A stretch of 64,000 bases of DNA from Sphaerisporangium perillae. Lineage in GTDB: Bacteria; Actinomycetota; Actinomycetes; Streptosporangiales; Streptosporangiaceae. Position numbers and translations under genes: made by a program. The DNA lies in contig NZ_JALLPO010000024.1 of NCBI RefSeq assembly GCF_023276435.1, positions 93,350 to 157,349 on the forward strand, written 5' to 3'. The notes beneath the pieces are model-generated. The model saw only the letters and a program-made list of their open reading frames with translations. It had not been told where the DNA came from and ran no database searches. The stretch's first letter is position 1. Each line of letters starts with the position of its first letter. Of this stretch, positions 53,759 through 62,821 are shown in pieces.

Positions 53759-55831
53759 TCAGCCGGCGTGCTGCGCCGTGCAGGGGCGGCCGGCGCAGAC
53801 GTCGACCACCAGGCCGTAGCGGAGGAAGTACGCCTTCTGGGTGCGTGCCGTCGCGTCGGCGCGCGGGTCCTCGTGGGAGTCGGTGCCGTACTGCGGGCCG
53901 ATCGGCGGGGTGTTGGTCACCGGGGGAGCGGGCGTGCCGCTGTCCCACACGACCATCGCCGACCCCGGATAGGGTCCGCGCGGCAACGCCGGAATGCCCC
54001 AGTACGGCACGGCGTCGGGGTTGCGGCCCGCCGCGATCGCGGGCTGGTGGACCCGGGCGCCGATCGTCCGCGCCTCCACCTCGGCGGCGACCGTCGACAC
54101 CTGGTGGTCGCCGAACGCGACGTGCATCAGGATGCGGTGCCGGGGGGAGCCGGGAAGCGGGTCGCCGCCCAGGTGCTGGGCGTACCCGTTGGTCTCGGCC
54201 CGGTCCCACAGGATCTGCAGCAGGGCGAAGCACACCTGCTGGTCCAGCTTGTCGGGATAGTAGCCGTTCATGACCTGCTGGAAGGGCTGGAAGTCGACGC
54301 TGCGGTTGAGCAGCGTGCCGTAGTTCATCCCCGGGACCCCGAGCACGCCCCTGCGCACGTCGGGGGAGACGGCGACGAGCGCGCCGCCCGCGATGGCCCC
54401 CTGGCTGTTGCCGTCGTACGCCAGTTCCGCCCGATGGTCGATCAGCGATCGTCCCTTGCCGTCCTGGAACGCCTTGTCGCTCGCCAGCCCGTCCTTGGTG
54501 ATCATGGCGCGGCCGAGGAAGACGAAGTTCAGCAAGCTCTGCTGGAGGCGGTCGGCCACGGTGTCGAAGCGGGAGAAGTCGGTGAACACCCCGCCGACGT
54601 TGGGGATGTCCTCCTGCGCCATGCCGATCCACGCGGTGGCACAGAAGACGAAGCCGTGCTCGCCGGCCATCGCCCTGACGTTGGAGGCCCGGACCTCGGT
54701 GATCCTGCCCAGCAGGCCGTGCCCGTACAGGGACGGGCGGGCCGGCCTGGTGAACGCGGTCCTCGGGATCTCGCACTGGAACCGGGCGCGCAGGTCGTCG
54801 CCGAGCGGCTCCGGCCTGCCGCCCGCGTCCCGGTTCAGCACCGAACCGGGCGGGCCGCCCGGCCGGTCGAGATAGTTGGGCACCAGGACCTCGCCGGTCA
54901 CCTCGCGCGCGATGTTCGCGTCCTGCTCGAGGGTGAAGTCGGTGGCTGAGGTGACGGTGAACCGCGGGGACGCGCCGCGCAGCCGGCCGAGCGCCTCGTC
55001 GCGCATCCACAGCACCTGCCCGGCGAGGCCCTGCTCGCTGGCGACCGTGAAGTCCCAGGCCAGATAGAGGTTCCTGCCGCTCACTCCGGCTCGGGCTAGA
55101 TCGCGCAGCGGGCGCCGCAGCGCGGCCTGCCGTGCGGCGAGCGGATCGTCATCGGGGACGGCGGCTCCGGCGAGCCGGGTGAACGTCGCAGGCGGGGCGA
55201 TCATCGAGCCGGAGGAGTCCTTGAGGTCGCGAAGCGCGACGGCGTAGCGGTGGCCCTCCAGGAAGTTCTTCGCGGGCCGGACGATCAGGGCCTGCCGCGC
55301 CGGATCCTTCGCGCCTGCGTCCAGTTCCGCCCAGTACGGCCAGCGCTCGCCCGTCCGGGTGTCCACGATGACGATCGGGGCGTCCCGCCGCAGCGACCTG
55401 CCGACGTCGGTCACCGGCGCCGCCCCGGTGGCGGCCAGGTCGAGGCCGGGGACGTTGGTGAGCAGCATCGAGCCGGGCGAGAAGCCGTCGGAGCGGTTCC
55501 ACGCCGCCGGGTCGATGGCCTTGCCCGCGGCGTTCTTCGGCGTCATCGCGCCGGACAGGTCGAGCCGCAGCCCGGTCGGCGTCCGGGCGCTCGCCGTGAA
55601 CCAGTCGTTGGGGAAGGGCAGCAGGCAGTCGCCCCCGGCGATGGGGTCGCATCCCCGCGACGCCGGGGACCCCGCCGGGCTGGGAGTGCCCGAGGCGGGC
55701 GTGGCCGGGGCGGGAGTGTGAGTGGCGGGGGTGGGAGTGGGCGAGCCGGACGCCGCCAGGACGGGCGTGGCGCAGGCCATGAAGACCGAGGCCGCAAGGG
55801 TGAGGATCGAGAACGCGCGGTGCGGGGGCAC
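53759..55831 (-). CDS. Secreted alpha/beta-hydrolase-like protein
   Basis: A 690-residue protein. GTG 55831 behind AGGAGG gives a signal peptide (ILTLAASVFMACATPVLA; the VFMAC could be a lipobox) and a Pro/Thr-rich linker. The core starts CDPIAGGDCLLPFPNDWFTA and has YGHGLLG and a nucleophile elbow AYDGNSQGAIAGGALV (Ser near 476). It resembles large actinobacterial secreted esterase-like proteins. The catalytic acid and His are not assigned with confidence. Confidence 0.72.
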   Translation of the reverse strand: MPPHRAFSILTLAASVFMACATPVLAASGSPTPTPATHTPAPATPASGTPSPAGSPASRGCDPIAGGDCLLPFPNDWFTASARTPTGLRLDLSGAMTPKNAAGKAIDPAAWNRSDGFSPGSMLLTNVPGLDLAATGAAPVTDVGRSLRRDAPIVIVDTRTGERWPYWAELDAGAKDPARQALIVRPAKNFLEGHRYAVALRDLKDSSGSMIAPPATFTRLAGAAVPDDDPLAARQAALRRPLRDLARAGVSGRNLYLAWDFTVASEQGLAGQVLWMRDEALGRLRGASPRFTVTSATDFTLEQDANIAREVTGEVLVPNYLDRPGGPPGSVLNRDAGGRPEPLGDDLRARFQCEIPRTAFTRPARPSLYGHGLLGRITEVRASNVRAMAGEHGFVFCATAWIGMAQEDIPNVGGVFTDFSRFDTVADRLQQSLLNFVFLGRAMITKDGLASDKAFQDGKGRSLIDHRAELAYDGNSQGAIAGGALVAVSPDVRRGVLGVPGMNYGTLLNRSVDFQPFQQVMNGYYPDKLDQQVCFALLQILWDRAETNGYAQHLGGDPLPGSPRHRILMHVAFGDHQVSTVAAEVEARTIGARVHQPAIAAGRNPDAVPYWGIPALPRGPYPGSAMVVWDSGTPAPPVTNTPPIGPQYGTDSHEDPRADATARTQKAYFLRYGLVVDVCAGRPCTAQHAG

Positions 55832-56011
55832 ATGTCCTCCTGAGTTGGAACACCTCAGTCGAAGATCGCACCCGCGTCGGGTTTTGTTGTGAAATTGGCT
55901 GAATCGCAATCAAAGGCGGCGGGCTACCCGCTTCTCGGACAAAGCGACCTTGCCGGACGGTCGCCCGCAAAGCGATCGGTGCCGGAGCGGCGGCCGGCGG
56001 GCGCGGGCACA

Positions 56012-56434
56012 ATGGAAGGCGTGCCTCGACGCGATCCACGACCTCAAGCCCGTCTCGCCGCTCGCGCGCCATGCCCGTGCGGGCTTCCCGCGACCTACCA
56101 GGACTGCTGCGGGCGGCTGCACCGCGGCGTGGCCTCCGCGCCGACGGCCGAGGCGCTCATGCGTTCGCGGTTCAGCGCCTTCGCCGTCGGCGACGGCGCG
56201 TATCTCCAGCGCACCTGGCATCCCTCGACACGCCCGCCATTGGCCGGCCTCGACGCGGCGCTGCGGTGGACGAGCCTGGAGATACTCGAGACGACCGGCG
56301 GGACGCCCTTCCACACCGAGGGCACCGTCCGGTTCCGCGCCCACTACATCGAGCGTGGAACGGCGGGACACCTGGACGAGCACAGCCGGTTCGTCAGGCA
56401 CGCGGGGGAATGGACGTACGTGGGCGCGCTGTAG
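56012..56434 (+). CDS. YchJ/UPF0225-family protein with SEC-C motif
   Basis: A 140-residue protein. The Cys-rich SEC-C start CPCGLPATYQDCCGRLH (about 20-36) is followed by TAEALMRSRFSAFAVGD, YLQRTWHPSTRP, LEILETTGGTP and a C-terminal SRFVRHAGEWTYV strand, the complete UPF0225 pattern. It probably binds zinc; no activity is established for the family. ATG 56012 or GTG 56021 are both possible. Confidence 0.88.
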   Translation: MEGVPRRDPRPQARLAARAPCPCGLPATYQDCCGRLHRGVASAPTAEALMRSRFSAFAVGDGAYLQRTWHPSTRPPLAGLDAALRWTSLEILETTGGTPFHTEGTVRFRAHYIERGTAGHLDEHSRFVRHAGEWTYVGAL

Positions 56435-56483
56435 TGGCGCGGACGCCCAAGGGCGATGCGGGTCCGGCCGTCAGGGGAACCCG

Positions 56484-56963
56484 TCAGGTCTTCCGGCGCC
56501 GGCGGAACAGGGAGCCTTTCGGAGCCGGGCGTGCCGGTGAGGGTTCGGCGGGGGCCGCCTCGGCGGGCCGGCGCGCCTTCCAGACGCGGACGACCTCTTC
56601 GACGTCGAAGGGCGTCAGGATGATCGGCGGGCCCGAAAGCGCCTTCCGGGTCCCCTCGACGATCTTCTCGTTGATGTCCGCCACGATCTCGCGTACCTCG
56701 GCCTCCGACCTCGCCGCCGCCGCCGCGGCGAGTGCCTCCTCGGCCTCCTTGCGCAGGGCGAGCGTGCCGGGCAAGGGGTAGGACAGGCCCTCGGCCCGCA
56801 GCTTCTGCTTGATCCACCACATCTCGTCGTGGGGCTTGCCCTGGTCGGGGAGGGGCTTTCCGCTGCCGGGCAGGTTGTCGAACTGCCCGCGCTCGGTGGC
56901 CTCGCGGATCTGCCGGTCGATCCACGTCTCGAAGGAGACGCCTGCGGGTTTGCGCTCTGTCAC
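56484..56963 (-). CDS. DUF1992 (DnaJ-homologue subfamily C28-like) protein
   Basis: A 159-residue protein: SFETWIDRQIREATERGQFD, NLPGSGKPLPDQGK, MWWIKQKLRAEGLSYPLPGT, then a charged coiled segment and ILTPFDVEEVVRVWKARRP. This is the DUF1992 pattern found alone or in DNAJC28. Function unknown. Basic tail GSLFRRRRKT. Confidence 0.88.
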   Translation of the reverse strand: MTERKPAGVSFETWIDRQIREATERGQFDNLPGSGKPLPDQGKPHDEMWWIKQKLRAEGLSYPLPGTLALRKEAEEALAAAAAARSEAEVREIVADINEKIVEGTRKALSGPPIILTPFDVEEVVRVWKARRPAEAAPAEPSPARPAPKGSLFRRRRKT

Positions 56964-57167
56964 GGCTCCGCCTCCAGCCCTCCCGGTCCCAGCCCTCCCG
57001 GTCCGCGGTCACCTGCCACCCTAATCACCGCCCCGGCACCCCGGTGATCCGGCCCGTCCTCGCGCCCGGAGCGACCGCGACCAGGCCGGGGCAGGCCAGG
57101 TCAGGCAGGGCCGGCCGCCCTCGCGCGGCCGGCCCCGGTGGCGCCGGTGTTCGGTCCCGATGAAGAC

Positions 57168-57944
57168 TCAGGCCAGTGCGGGCTCCTCGATGAGGGCGAC
57201 GCGGACGGCCGCCGGATCGTCGCCGGAGAGCGGAGCGGCGAAGACCGCCGTCGCTCCGCCGGCCCCGTAGACCACGAAACGCAGGCCGTCCTCGTCCCAC
57301 ACGTCCAGCACGTCCGAGGTGAGCCGCGCGGACGCCGAGCAGTAGGCCGGGCTGAGATAGAGCAGGCGGAGCGTGACCTCGAGCGGGACGTCCTGCGGAG
57401 AGGGTGCGGCCAGCGGCCTGCGCAGCCGTACGAGGAGCCGGCGCAGGGGCACCAGCCAGTGGCGGTCCAGCTCCGGCGAGAGCAGCAGCAGCGCGGCCGC
57501 CTCCGCCAGGCCCACGACCGCGAGCGGTGGGTCGATCGGATACGGCCGCGCCCACACCGCCACGACGCTCGCGGCGAGCAGGAGCCCCGCGCGGGCGAAG
57601 CCGCGCCGGTCCACCGGACGGGAGTGCGCGCCCAGGCACCCGCACGAGGAGGTGGGCGCGGCCCGGCGCGCGTAGGTGAGATAGGCGAGGAAACCGGCGC
57701 AGAGCCCGGTGGCGGCCGCACCCTCCAGCGGCAGGACCGGTGGCAGCAGCAACGCCGCCGCCACCGCGAGTTCCAGCACCCCGATGAGCCGGAAAGCCGG
57801 GACCGCGCGCGCCGGGCCGACGAGCCTGGCCAGGGCGCTCTGCCCGGCCTGCGCCCGCAGGCGCCGGCCGAACAGTTTCACAAGGCCCGCCCACAGGAGG
57901 AAGAGGCCGATCACGTACGGCTGCAGCGCGGCGATCCCGTTCAT
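57168..57944 (-). CDS. MauE/DoxX-like redox-associated membrane protein
   Basis: A 258-residue membrane protein with about four helices in the first 160 residues (VIGLFLLWAGLVKLFG, LIGVLELAVAAALLLPPVL, GLCAGFLAYLTYARR) and the cytosol/outside Cys pair PTSSCGCLGAHSRPVDRR typical of MauE-like proteins that help form disulfides in methylamine dehydrogenase-type proteins. Third gene of a trio with a Tat-exported protein and a 15-Cys protein. A soluble C-terminal tail of about 90 residues is extra. Confidence 0.78.
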   Translation of the reverse strand: MNGIAALQPYVIGLFLLWAGLVKLFGRRLRAQAGQSALARLVGPARAVPAFRLIGVLELAVAAALLLPPVLPLEGAAATGLCAGFLAYLTYARRAAPTSSCGCLGAHSRPVDRRGFARAGLLLAASVVAVWARPYPIDPPLAVVGLAEAAALLLLSPELDRHWLVPLRRLLVRLRRPLAAPSPQDVPLEVTLRLLYLSPAYCSASARLTSDVLDVWDEDGLRFVVYGAGGATAVFAAPLSGDDPAAVRVALIEEPALA

Positions 57945-57953
57945 GCATCGCTC

Positions 57954-58550
57954 CTAGTGGGGGGAGAAGACGGTGGCGATGTCCACCTGGTTGGTATCCG
58001 GCCGCCAGGCGCCCAGCACCTGTACGTGCTGGCCCACACGGAGCAGCGACAGGTCGGCGGAGGGCGGAGCGTCGGAGTAGACGGCGACCGACTTGCCCGC
58101 CACGCGGTGACAGAGGATCTCCTGCCCGTTGTGGTCGAGGTGGAGCTTCTCGCTGGTGATGTTCCGTACGTGGCCCTTGACGTTGACGATGTTGAGCCAC
58201 ACCGACTCGGCGGCGAGCACCCCGTCGGGCATGCGGACGCCCCGGGCGTAGAGCCCGTCACCCGGTTTGGCCTGGTCGAAGGCGACGGGGCCGAGCTTCC
58301 ACAGGCTCGTGCCGTCGACGACCCTGATGCGGTGGAACACCATGTTGGAGCCCAGGACGAACAGGGTGTTGTCCTTGACGGAGCGGATCCGGCCCTCGGC
58401 GAAGTCGGGGTCGGGCGCGCCGGGGGCGACTCCGGGCGCGGCGGCGCCGAAGGCCGCCTCGGGGCCGAGGGATCCGAGTGCGGTCGCGGCGAGCACGCCG
58501 GCGCCGCCGCCGAGCACGGCGGACTTGAGCACTTGCCTTCTGCTGGTCAT
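57954..58550 (-). CDS. Tat-exported protein, unknown function
   Basis: A 198-residue protein. The twin-arginine signal SRRQVLKSAVLGGGAGVLAA is followed by an AFGA-type cleavage site. The mature part is beta-rich (GRIRSVKDNTLFVLGSNMVF, GHVRNITSEKLHLDHNGQEI, SLLRVGQHVQVLGAWRPDTN) and looks like OB-type barrels. It has one Cys (LCHRVAG). The gene lies between the Cys-rich protein and the MauE-like protein, each with its own AGGAGG. Confidence 0.72.
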   Translation of the reverse strand: MTSRRQVLKSAVLGGGAGVLAATALGSLGPEAAFGAAAPGVAPGAPDPDFAEGRIRSVKDNTLFVLGSNMVFHRIRVVDGTSLWKLGPVAFDQAKPGDGLYARGVRMPDGVLAAESVWLNIVNVKGHVRNITSEKLHLDHNGQEILCHRVAGKSVAVYSDAPPSADLSLLRVGQHVQVLGAWRPDTNQVDIATVFSPH

Positions 58551-58560
58551 CGGCGGCCTC

Positions 58561-59010
58561 CTAGGGAACCGAGATCTCGCATGGGCGCAGACCGCTCGAA
58601 AGGCTGGCGATCTTGCTGTACGCGGCGGGGGTCAGGTCGATGAGCCGGTTGCTCGCGCAGGTCGCGCCGCAGCAGCTGCGCTCGCCGCAGAACAGGTCCG
58701 TCTGAGGGCCGCAGTCGGCGATGGAGGTGACGACGCTGGTGCCACTGCACAGTGCCGTGATCCGATGGGTGAAACCGCAGGTCCTGCGGGACAGCCCGAC
58801 GCCGCAGCTGTCAGGCCGGGTGATCGCCCAGCAGGCGTCGGAGGTGTTGGGCCAGGCGTGTTGCATGCTGCCGGAGTTGCAGGTGCCGCAGGCTCCCCTG
58901 CCGGTGCTGCTGCACGGCCCCCAGGCCGAGCCGCAGCAGAACCAGGAGACCTCTCCTGTGACGGGACCGAGTAAGTCGACGGGTGGGTCAGCGGACTGGC
59001 TGCGCGCCAT
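58561..59010 (-). CDS. Cysteine-rich protein (15 Cys) of an MauE-linked operon
   Basis: A 149-residue protein with 15 cysteines and five tryptophan-rich spots (SWFCCGSAWGPC, SDACWAITRPDSCG, DLFCGERSCCGATC). The density and the CCG patterns recall the small, multi-disulfide subunit of quinohemoprotein/methylamine dehydrogenases, but the exact TTQ sequence is not recognised. No signal peptide is present although the start is well supported (AGGAGG six bases before ATG). It may travel with the Tat-exported partner encoded next. First gene of the trio. Confidence 0.62.
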   Translation of the reverse strand: MARSQSADPPVDLLGPVTGEVSWFCCGSAWGPCSSTGRGACGTCNSGSMQHAWPNTSDACWAITRPDSCGVGLSRRTCGFTHRITALCSGTSVVTSIADCGPQTDLFCGERSCCGATCASNRLIDLTPAAYSKIASLSSGLRPCEISVP

Positions 59011-59085
59011 GCGCGTCCTCCTAGGGTGGCGGCTCGGGTCCCCCGATCTGGTGGTGCATTTACCGAAATTTTCTGACTTGATCTA

Positions 59086-59113
59086 TGAATAGCATGTAAT
59101 AAATCTTCGTCAA
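59086..59113 (-). promoter_or_regulatory. Promoter of the Cys-rich/Tat/MauE operon
   Basis: On the - strand: TTGACG (59113-59108), 16-base spacer, TATTCA (59091-59086). It lies in an unusually A/T-rich island of about 60 bases, 75 bases before the Cys-rich gene. Confidence 0.6.
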
Positions 59114-59266
59114 TGACCATCTAGGGGATCACCCCGGAGCTATGGAAAGGCCCGGAACGGGCGACGCGGGCACCCGCCGACGTGATCGTGTGGCGCCGGA
59201 CGCGAACGTGGCCGGCCGCCGGACGCCGGGGACGGCCGGCCGCCGTCGCCGAGGGGGCCGGCTCCG

Positions 59267-59875
59267 CTACCTGTGCTCGTCCGGGTCGCGGGCGAGGGAG
59301 CCGAGGAGGCGCGCCGCCTCGGTCACCACGGCCGGCAGCGCGCGCGCCGGATCCTCGGACCGGGCCAGGAGCATGCCGGCCTCGCACAGCGCGCCGAAGA
59401 TCAGCTGGGCGCGGACGCGCAGCTCCCCGTCGACCATCCGGCCGTCCGCCGTGGCGGCGCGGAGGCCTTCGGTGAGCACCCGCAGCGTGTGCTCGTACTC
59501 GATCTCGCGAACCGCCTCCCAGCCGAGGACGGCCGGCCCGTCCAGCAGCACGATCCGCCGGAAGGCGGGGTCCAGGCAGTGCTCGAGGAAGGTCCGGCAG
59601 CCCTGGAGCAGCCCTGACCAGGTGTCGGGCTCCGCGGTGGCGGCACGCGCCAGCGCGGCGGAGATCTGCTCCTGCTCGCGGACGAAGACCTCGCGGAACA
59701 GCGTCGCCTTGTTGAGGAAGTGGTGGTAGGCGGCGCCCTTCGTCACGCCGGCCGCGGCGGCGATCGCCCCGATCGTGGTGGCGGCGTAGCCATCCCGGCC
59801 GAACAGCTCCTGCGCGGCGGCCACGAGCCTGGACGTGGTCACGTCCGACCGCTCGGCCTGGCTTCGGCGTGTCAT
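59267..59875 (-). CDS. TetR-family transcriptional regulator
   Basis: A 202-residue protein. HTH at residues about 14-55: TTSRLVAAAQELFGRDGYAA, TTIGAIAAAAGVTKGAAYHH, FLNKATLFREVF. The C-terminal domain is ligand-binding. It faces the NAD(P)-fold gene pair across an 81-base gap containing an inverted repeat, so it probably represses both itself and that pair. The longer open frame upstream is a shadow of the + strand gene. Confidence 0.92.
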   Translation of the reverse strand: MTRRSQAERSDVTTSRLVAAAQELFGRDGYAATTIGAIAAAAGVTKGAAYHHFLNKATLFREVFVREQEQISAALARAATAEPDTWSGLLQGCRTFLEHCLDPAFRRIVLLDGPAVLGWEAVREIEYEHTLRVLTEGLRAATADGRMVDGELRVRAQLIFGALCEAGMLLARSEDPARALPAVVTEAARLLGSLARDPDEHR

Positions 59876-59884
59876 TTCCCCCTC

Positions 59885-59942
59885 TTGACGGAAGTCGCGA
59901 AGCGAACGTAGGTTCGAGTTCCAGTTACATACCCACGGTATG
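59885..59942 (+). promoter_or_regulatory. Promoter and probable TetR operator of the divergent pair
   Basis: TTGACG (59885-59890), 18-base spacer, TAGGTT (59909-59914), start near 59921. CATACC-CAC-GGTATG (59928-59942) is a perfect inverted repeat just downstream of the start, where a bound TetR would block transcription of the + genes. Confidence 0.6.
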
Positions 59943-59956
59943 GAAGTGAGTTGGTC

Positions 59957-60970
59957 ATGACCACACCGCTCATCGCAATCTACGGTGCCACCGGGCACAC
60001 AGGACGCTTGGTGGCCGCCGAGCTGCACGCCCGCGGCCAGCACATCGTGCTCGCGGGGCGGGACGCGACGGCGCTCCAGGCCATGGCCGACGAGCTCGGC
60101 GCCCGCGCCCACCCGGCCGCGGTGGACGACCCGGCGTCCCTGCGCGAGCTCGCCGAGAGCGCGACCGTCCTCATCAACTGCGCCGGGCCTTTCTCGGTGA
60201 CCGGCGAGCCCGTCGCCTCCGCCGCCGCCGAGGCGGGATGCCACTACATCGACCACGCCGTCGAACCGCACCACGTCAAGCGCGTGTTCGACACCCTGCA
60301 GGCGCCGGCCCAGCGCACCGGAGCCACCATGATCCCCGCGCTCAGCTTCTACGGCGGCCTCGGCGACCTCCTCGCCGCCGCCGTGGCCGACGGCATGACC
60401 GACGTGGAACGGGTGACGATCGCCTACGCGGTGACCGGCTGGCGGATGACCACCGGAGCACTGAACACCGCCAGGCAGCTGTTCGCCGAGACCCAGCGCA
60501 TCGGCTTCTCCGACGGCGCGCTGCGCGTCGGCTACGTGGAGCCGCGCAACGCTGTGTTCGCCTTCCCGCCGCCCCTCGGGCCCCGCACGATGATCGCGCC
60601 GGTGCCCTTCCCCGAGGCCATCACCATCCCCCGGCACGTCCCCGCCCGCCACGTCGAGGCGATGCTGACCGCCAGGACCTTCGAGGAGGAGCAGGTGTTC
60701 ACCAGCGAGGACGCCGGCGCCGAGGCGCGGGCGGCCACGGACTTCACCGTCGCCGTCCAGGCGATCACCGACCACGGCGGCCGTGCGGGGCAGATCACCG
60801 GGCACGACCTCTGGCGGGCCGGCGCGCTCGCCTCGGTGGAGGGCGCCATGCGTCTGCTGGGCGACGATGGCGCGGCCAAGAGCGGCGTCCTCAGCGCCGC
60901 CGAGGTCTTCCCCGCCGAGCCCTTCCTGCGCGAGCTCGAACGGCTCGGCGCCTTCACCGTCACCCTGTGA
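59957..60970 (+). CDS. Saccharopine dehydrogenase-like NAD(P)-binding protein
   Basis: A 337-residue protein. Rossmann start LIAIYGATGHTGRLVAAELH (about 5-24), LAGRDATALQAMADELGARA, VLINCAGPFSVTGEPVASAA, AGCHYIDHAVEP. Matches the trans-acting enoyl reductase/saccharopine dehydrogenase-like group. ATG 59957 behind GGAAGTGAG. Under TetR control; substrate unknown. Confidence 0.82.
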   Translation: MTTPLIAIYGATGHTGRLVAAELHARGQHIVLAGRDATALQAMADELGARAHPAAVDDPASLRELAESATVLINCAGPFSVTGEPVASAAAEAGCHYIDHAVEPHHVKRVFDTLQAPAQRTGATMIPALSFYGGLGDLLAAAVADGMTDVERVTIAYAVTGWRMTTGALNTARQLFAETQRIGFSDGALRVGYVEPRNAVFAFPPPLGPRTMIAPVPFPEAITIPRHVPARHVEAMLTARTFEEEQVFTSEDAGAEARAATDFTVAVQAITDHGGRAGQITGHDLWRAGALASVEGAMRLLGDDGAAKSGVLSAAEVFPAEPFLRELERLGAFTVTL

Positions 60971-60990
60971 AACCCGATCGAGGAGACACC

Positions 60991-61863
60991 ATGGAACCGG
61001 TACTGGTCACGGGAGCGGCAGGCGGGCGGCAGGGGTCGACCGGCCGGCACGTCACACGGCTGCTCCTCGAACGCGGCCGGCCCGTACGGGCGTTCGTGCG
61101 CGCGGACGACGCCAGGGCGGCCGAGCTGCGGTCATGGGGCGCGGAGGTCGTCGTCGGTGACCTGCGGGAGATCACCTCGGTGATCCCGGCCCTGCAGGGG
61201 GTGCGCCGGGCGTTCTTCACCTATCCGGTCACCGAGGGCATGCTCGACGCCACCGCCGTCTTCGCCGCGGCGGCCCGGCGCGAAGGGCTGGAGCAGGTGG
61301 TCGAGGTGTCGCAACTCGCGGCCGACCCCTACGCCGGCACTCCGCACATGCGGCGGCACTGGGTGTCGGAACAGGTCTTCGACCGGGCGGAGGTGGGCGC
61401 GGTCCACCTGCGGGCCGCGGTGTTCTTCGAGAACCTCGCCGTGGTGGCGGACGCCGGCGGCGGGCGGGAGCTCAGGCTCCCGCTGGGGTCGCCCGAGACC
61501 GTGCTGCCGCTGGTCGCGGCGGCCGACGTCGCCCGGGTCGCGGCCGGGCTCCTCACCGCCCCCGCCGGTGAGGCCGACCCGATCTGCCGGCTGACCGGCG
61601 AGATCATGACCATCGGGCAGGCGGCGAAGACCTTCGGCGGCGGTCTGACCTACGTCGACCAGGACCCTGAGGAGTGGCGGCGCGAGGCGATGGCGCTCTA
61701 CGACGACACCGTCGCCGTCGAGCACCTCTCGCACCTGTGGGAGCTCTTCCGGGTCATCGGAAGCGGCCACGACCTCTACCAGGTGACCGAGGCGATCGAA
61801 CGGATCGGCGGACGCCCACCCCTGACCCTCCACGACTACACCTCGACCCCCTCATCCCCCTGA
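60991..61863 (+). CDS. NmrA-like / SDR-type NAD(P)-binding protein
   Basis: A 290-residue atypical SDR: PVLVTGAAGGRQGSTGRHVT, RPVRAFVRADDARAAELRSW, GAEVVVGDLREITSVIPALQ, VEVSQLAADPYAG, LRAAVFFENLAVVADAGG. GAGGAG precedes ATG 60991, 20 bases after the previous gene. NmrA/quinone reductase 2-like enzymes use NADPH or sense redox state. Confidence 0.85.
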   Translation: MEPVLVTGAAGGRQGSTGRHVTRLLLERGRPVRAFVRADDARAAELRSWGAEVVVGDLREITSVIPALQGVRRAFFTYPVTEGMLDATAVFAAAARREGLEQVVEVSQLAADPYAGTPHMRRHWVSEQVFDRAEVGAVHLRAAVFFENLAVVADAGGGRELRLPLGSPETVLPLVAAADVARVAAGLLTAPAGEADPICRLTGEIMTIGQAAKTFGGGLTYVDQDPEEWRREAMALYDDTVAVEHLSHLWELFRVIGSGHDLYQVTEAIERIGGRPPLTLHDYTSTPSSP

Positions 61864-61989
61864 ACCACCCGCCCACCGAACCGCCGCCTCCGCCCCCGGG
61901 CCCCACTGACCTCCTCGACGGCCGCGTCCCGCTGAACTCGTCCGCCGCGTCCCGGTGAATCTGTCGGTGATGGTTGCGATGATGCCCGT

Positions 61990-62631
61990 ATGACATCGCC
62001 GTCTTCCATCGCCGGGTTTTGGGACGCCGCGGCCGGGCGGTTCGACGAGGAAGCCGATCACGGGCTACGGGACACCAGGGTGCGAGCCGCGTGGGCGCGG
62101 CGGCTGCGCGAGTGGCTGCCCGGTGGCCGGTCGTCGGTGCTCGACCTCGGGTGCGGCACGGGGTCGCTCACCCTGTTGCTGGCCGAGCAGGGGCACCGCC
62201 CGGTCGGCGTCGACCTGTCCCCGAGGATGATCGCCCATGCCCGCGCCAAGCTCGCCGGCGCCGAAGCCGAGGTCATGGTCGGAGACGCCGGCGATCCGCC
62301 GGTGGGGGAGCGGCGGTTCGACGCCGTGCTGGTCCGGCACCTGGTGTGGACCCTCCCCGATCCGCATGCCGCGTTGCGCCGCTGGATCTCCCTGCTGCGC
62401 CCCGGCGGCCGGCTGGTGCTGGTCGAGGGCCGGTGGAACATGCCACCGGACGCGCCCGCCTACGTCGAGGGAGCCGAAAGCCTCCCCTGGATGGGCGGGG
62501 TGGCGTCCAGCGTCCTCGCGGACGCGCTCCGGGGCTTGGTGACCGACCTGCGGGTGGAGCTCCTCATCGACCCCCTCCTGTGGGGCCGCCCCATCGACGA
62601 CGAACGCTACGCCCTGATCGCCCACACCTGA
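61990..62631 (+). CDS. Class I SAM-dependent methyltransferase
   Basis: A 213-residue protein. Motif I VLDLGCGTGSLTLLLAEQG (about 50-68), motif II VGVDLSPRMIAHARAKL, LVRHLVWTLPDPHAALRRWI and a post-motif LLRPGGRLVLVEGRWN. Acceptor unknown. Monocistronic between the NmrA-like gene and the copper-type operator. Confidence 0.9.
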   Translation: MTSPSSIAGFWDAAAGRFDEEADHGLRDTRVRAAWARRLREWLPGGRSSVLDLGCGTGSLTLLLAEQGHRPVGVDLSPRMIAHARAKLAGAEAEVMVGDAGDPPVGERRFDAVLVRHLVWTLPDPHAALRRWISLLRPGGRLVLVEGRWNMPPDAPAYVEGAESLPWMGGVASSVLADALRGLVTDLRVELLIDPLLWGRPIDDERYALIAHT

Positions 62632-62758
62632 CCCCGCGCTCACGGTCGTCTGACCTGGCGACCGCCCGCATCTGATCATGGGCCGGGCTCACTCGACCCC
62701 CGAGCGTGCTCATTCGACCGCCCTCACCTCGTCGCGTGGCCACGCTCGCTTGAGGCGT

Positions 62759-62775
62759 ATACCCAAGTGGGGTAT
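62759..62775. promoter_or_regulatory. CsoR-like copper operator
   Basis: ATACCC-AAGTG-GGGTAT, a 17-base inverted repeat matching the ATACCC...GGGTAT pattern of Cu(I)-sensing CsoR/RicR repressors. It overlaps the likely promoter (TATGGT at 62773-62778) of the DUF4396 gene 47 bases downstream. No csoR gene is in the window. Confidence 0.7.
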
Positions 62776-62821
62776 GGTTCTATGGACGAGTAACCCGTAA
62801 TGGAAGAGGTAGGACAACGCC

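Noticed and set aside
58561..59010. Cys-rich protein as a true methylamine dehydrogenase small subunit
   Set aside because: No large subunit, amicyanin or MauG-type maturase genes are nearby, and the Trp/Cys spacing does not clearly match.
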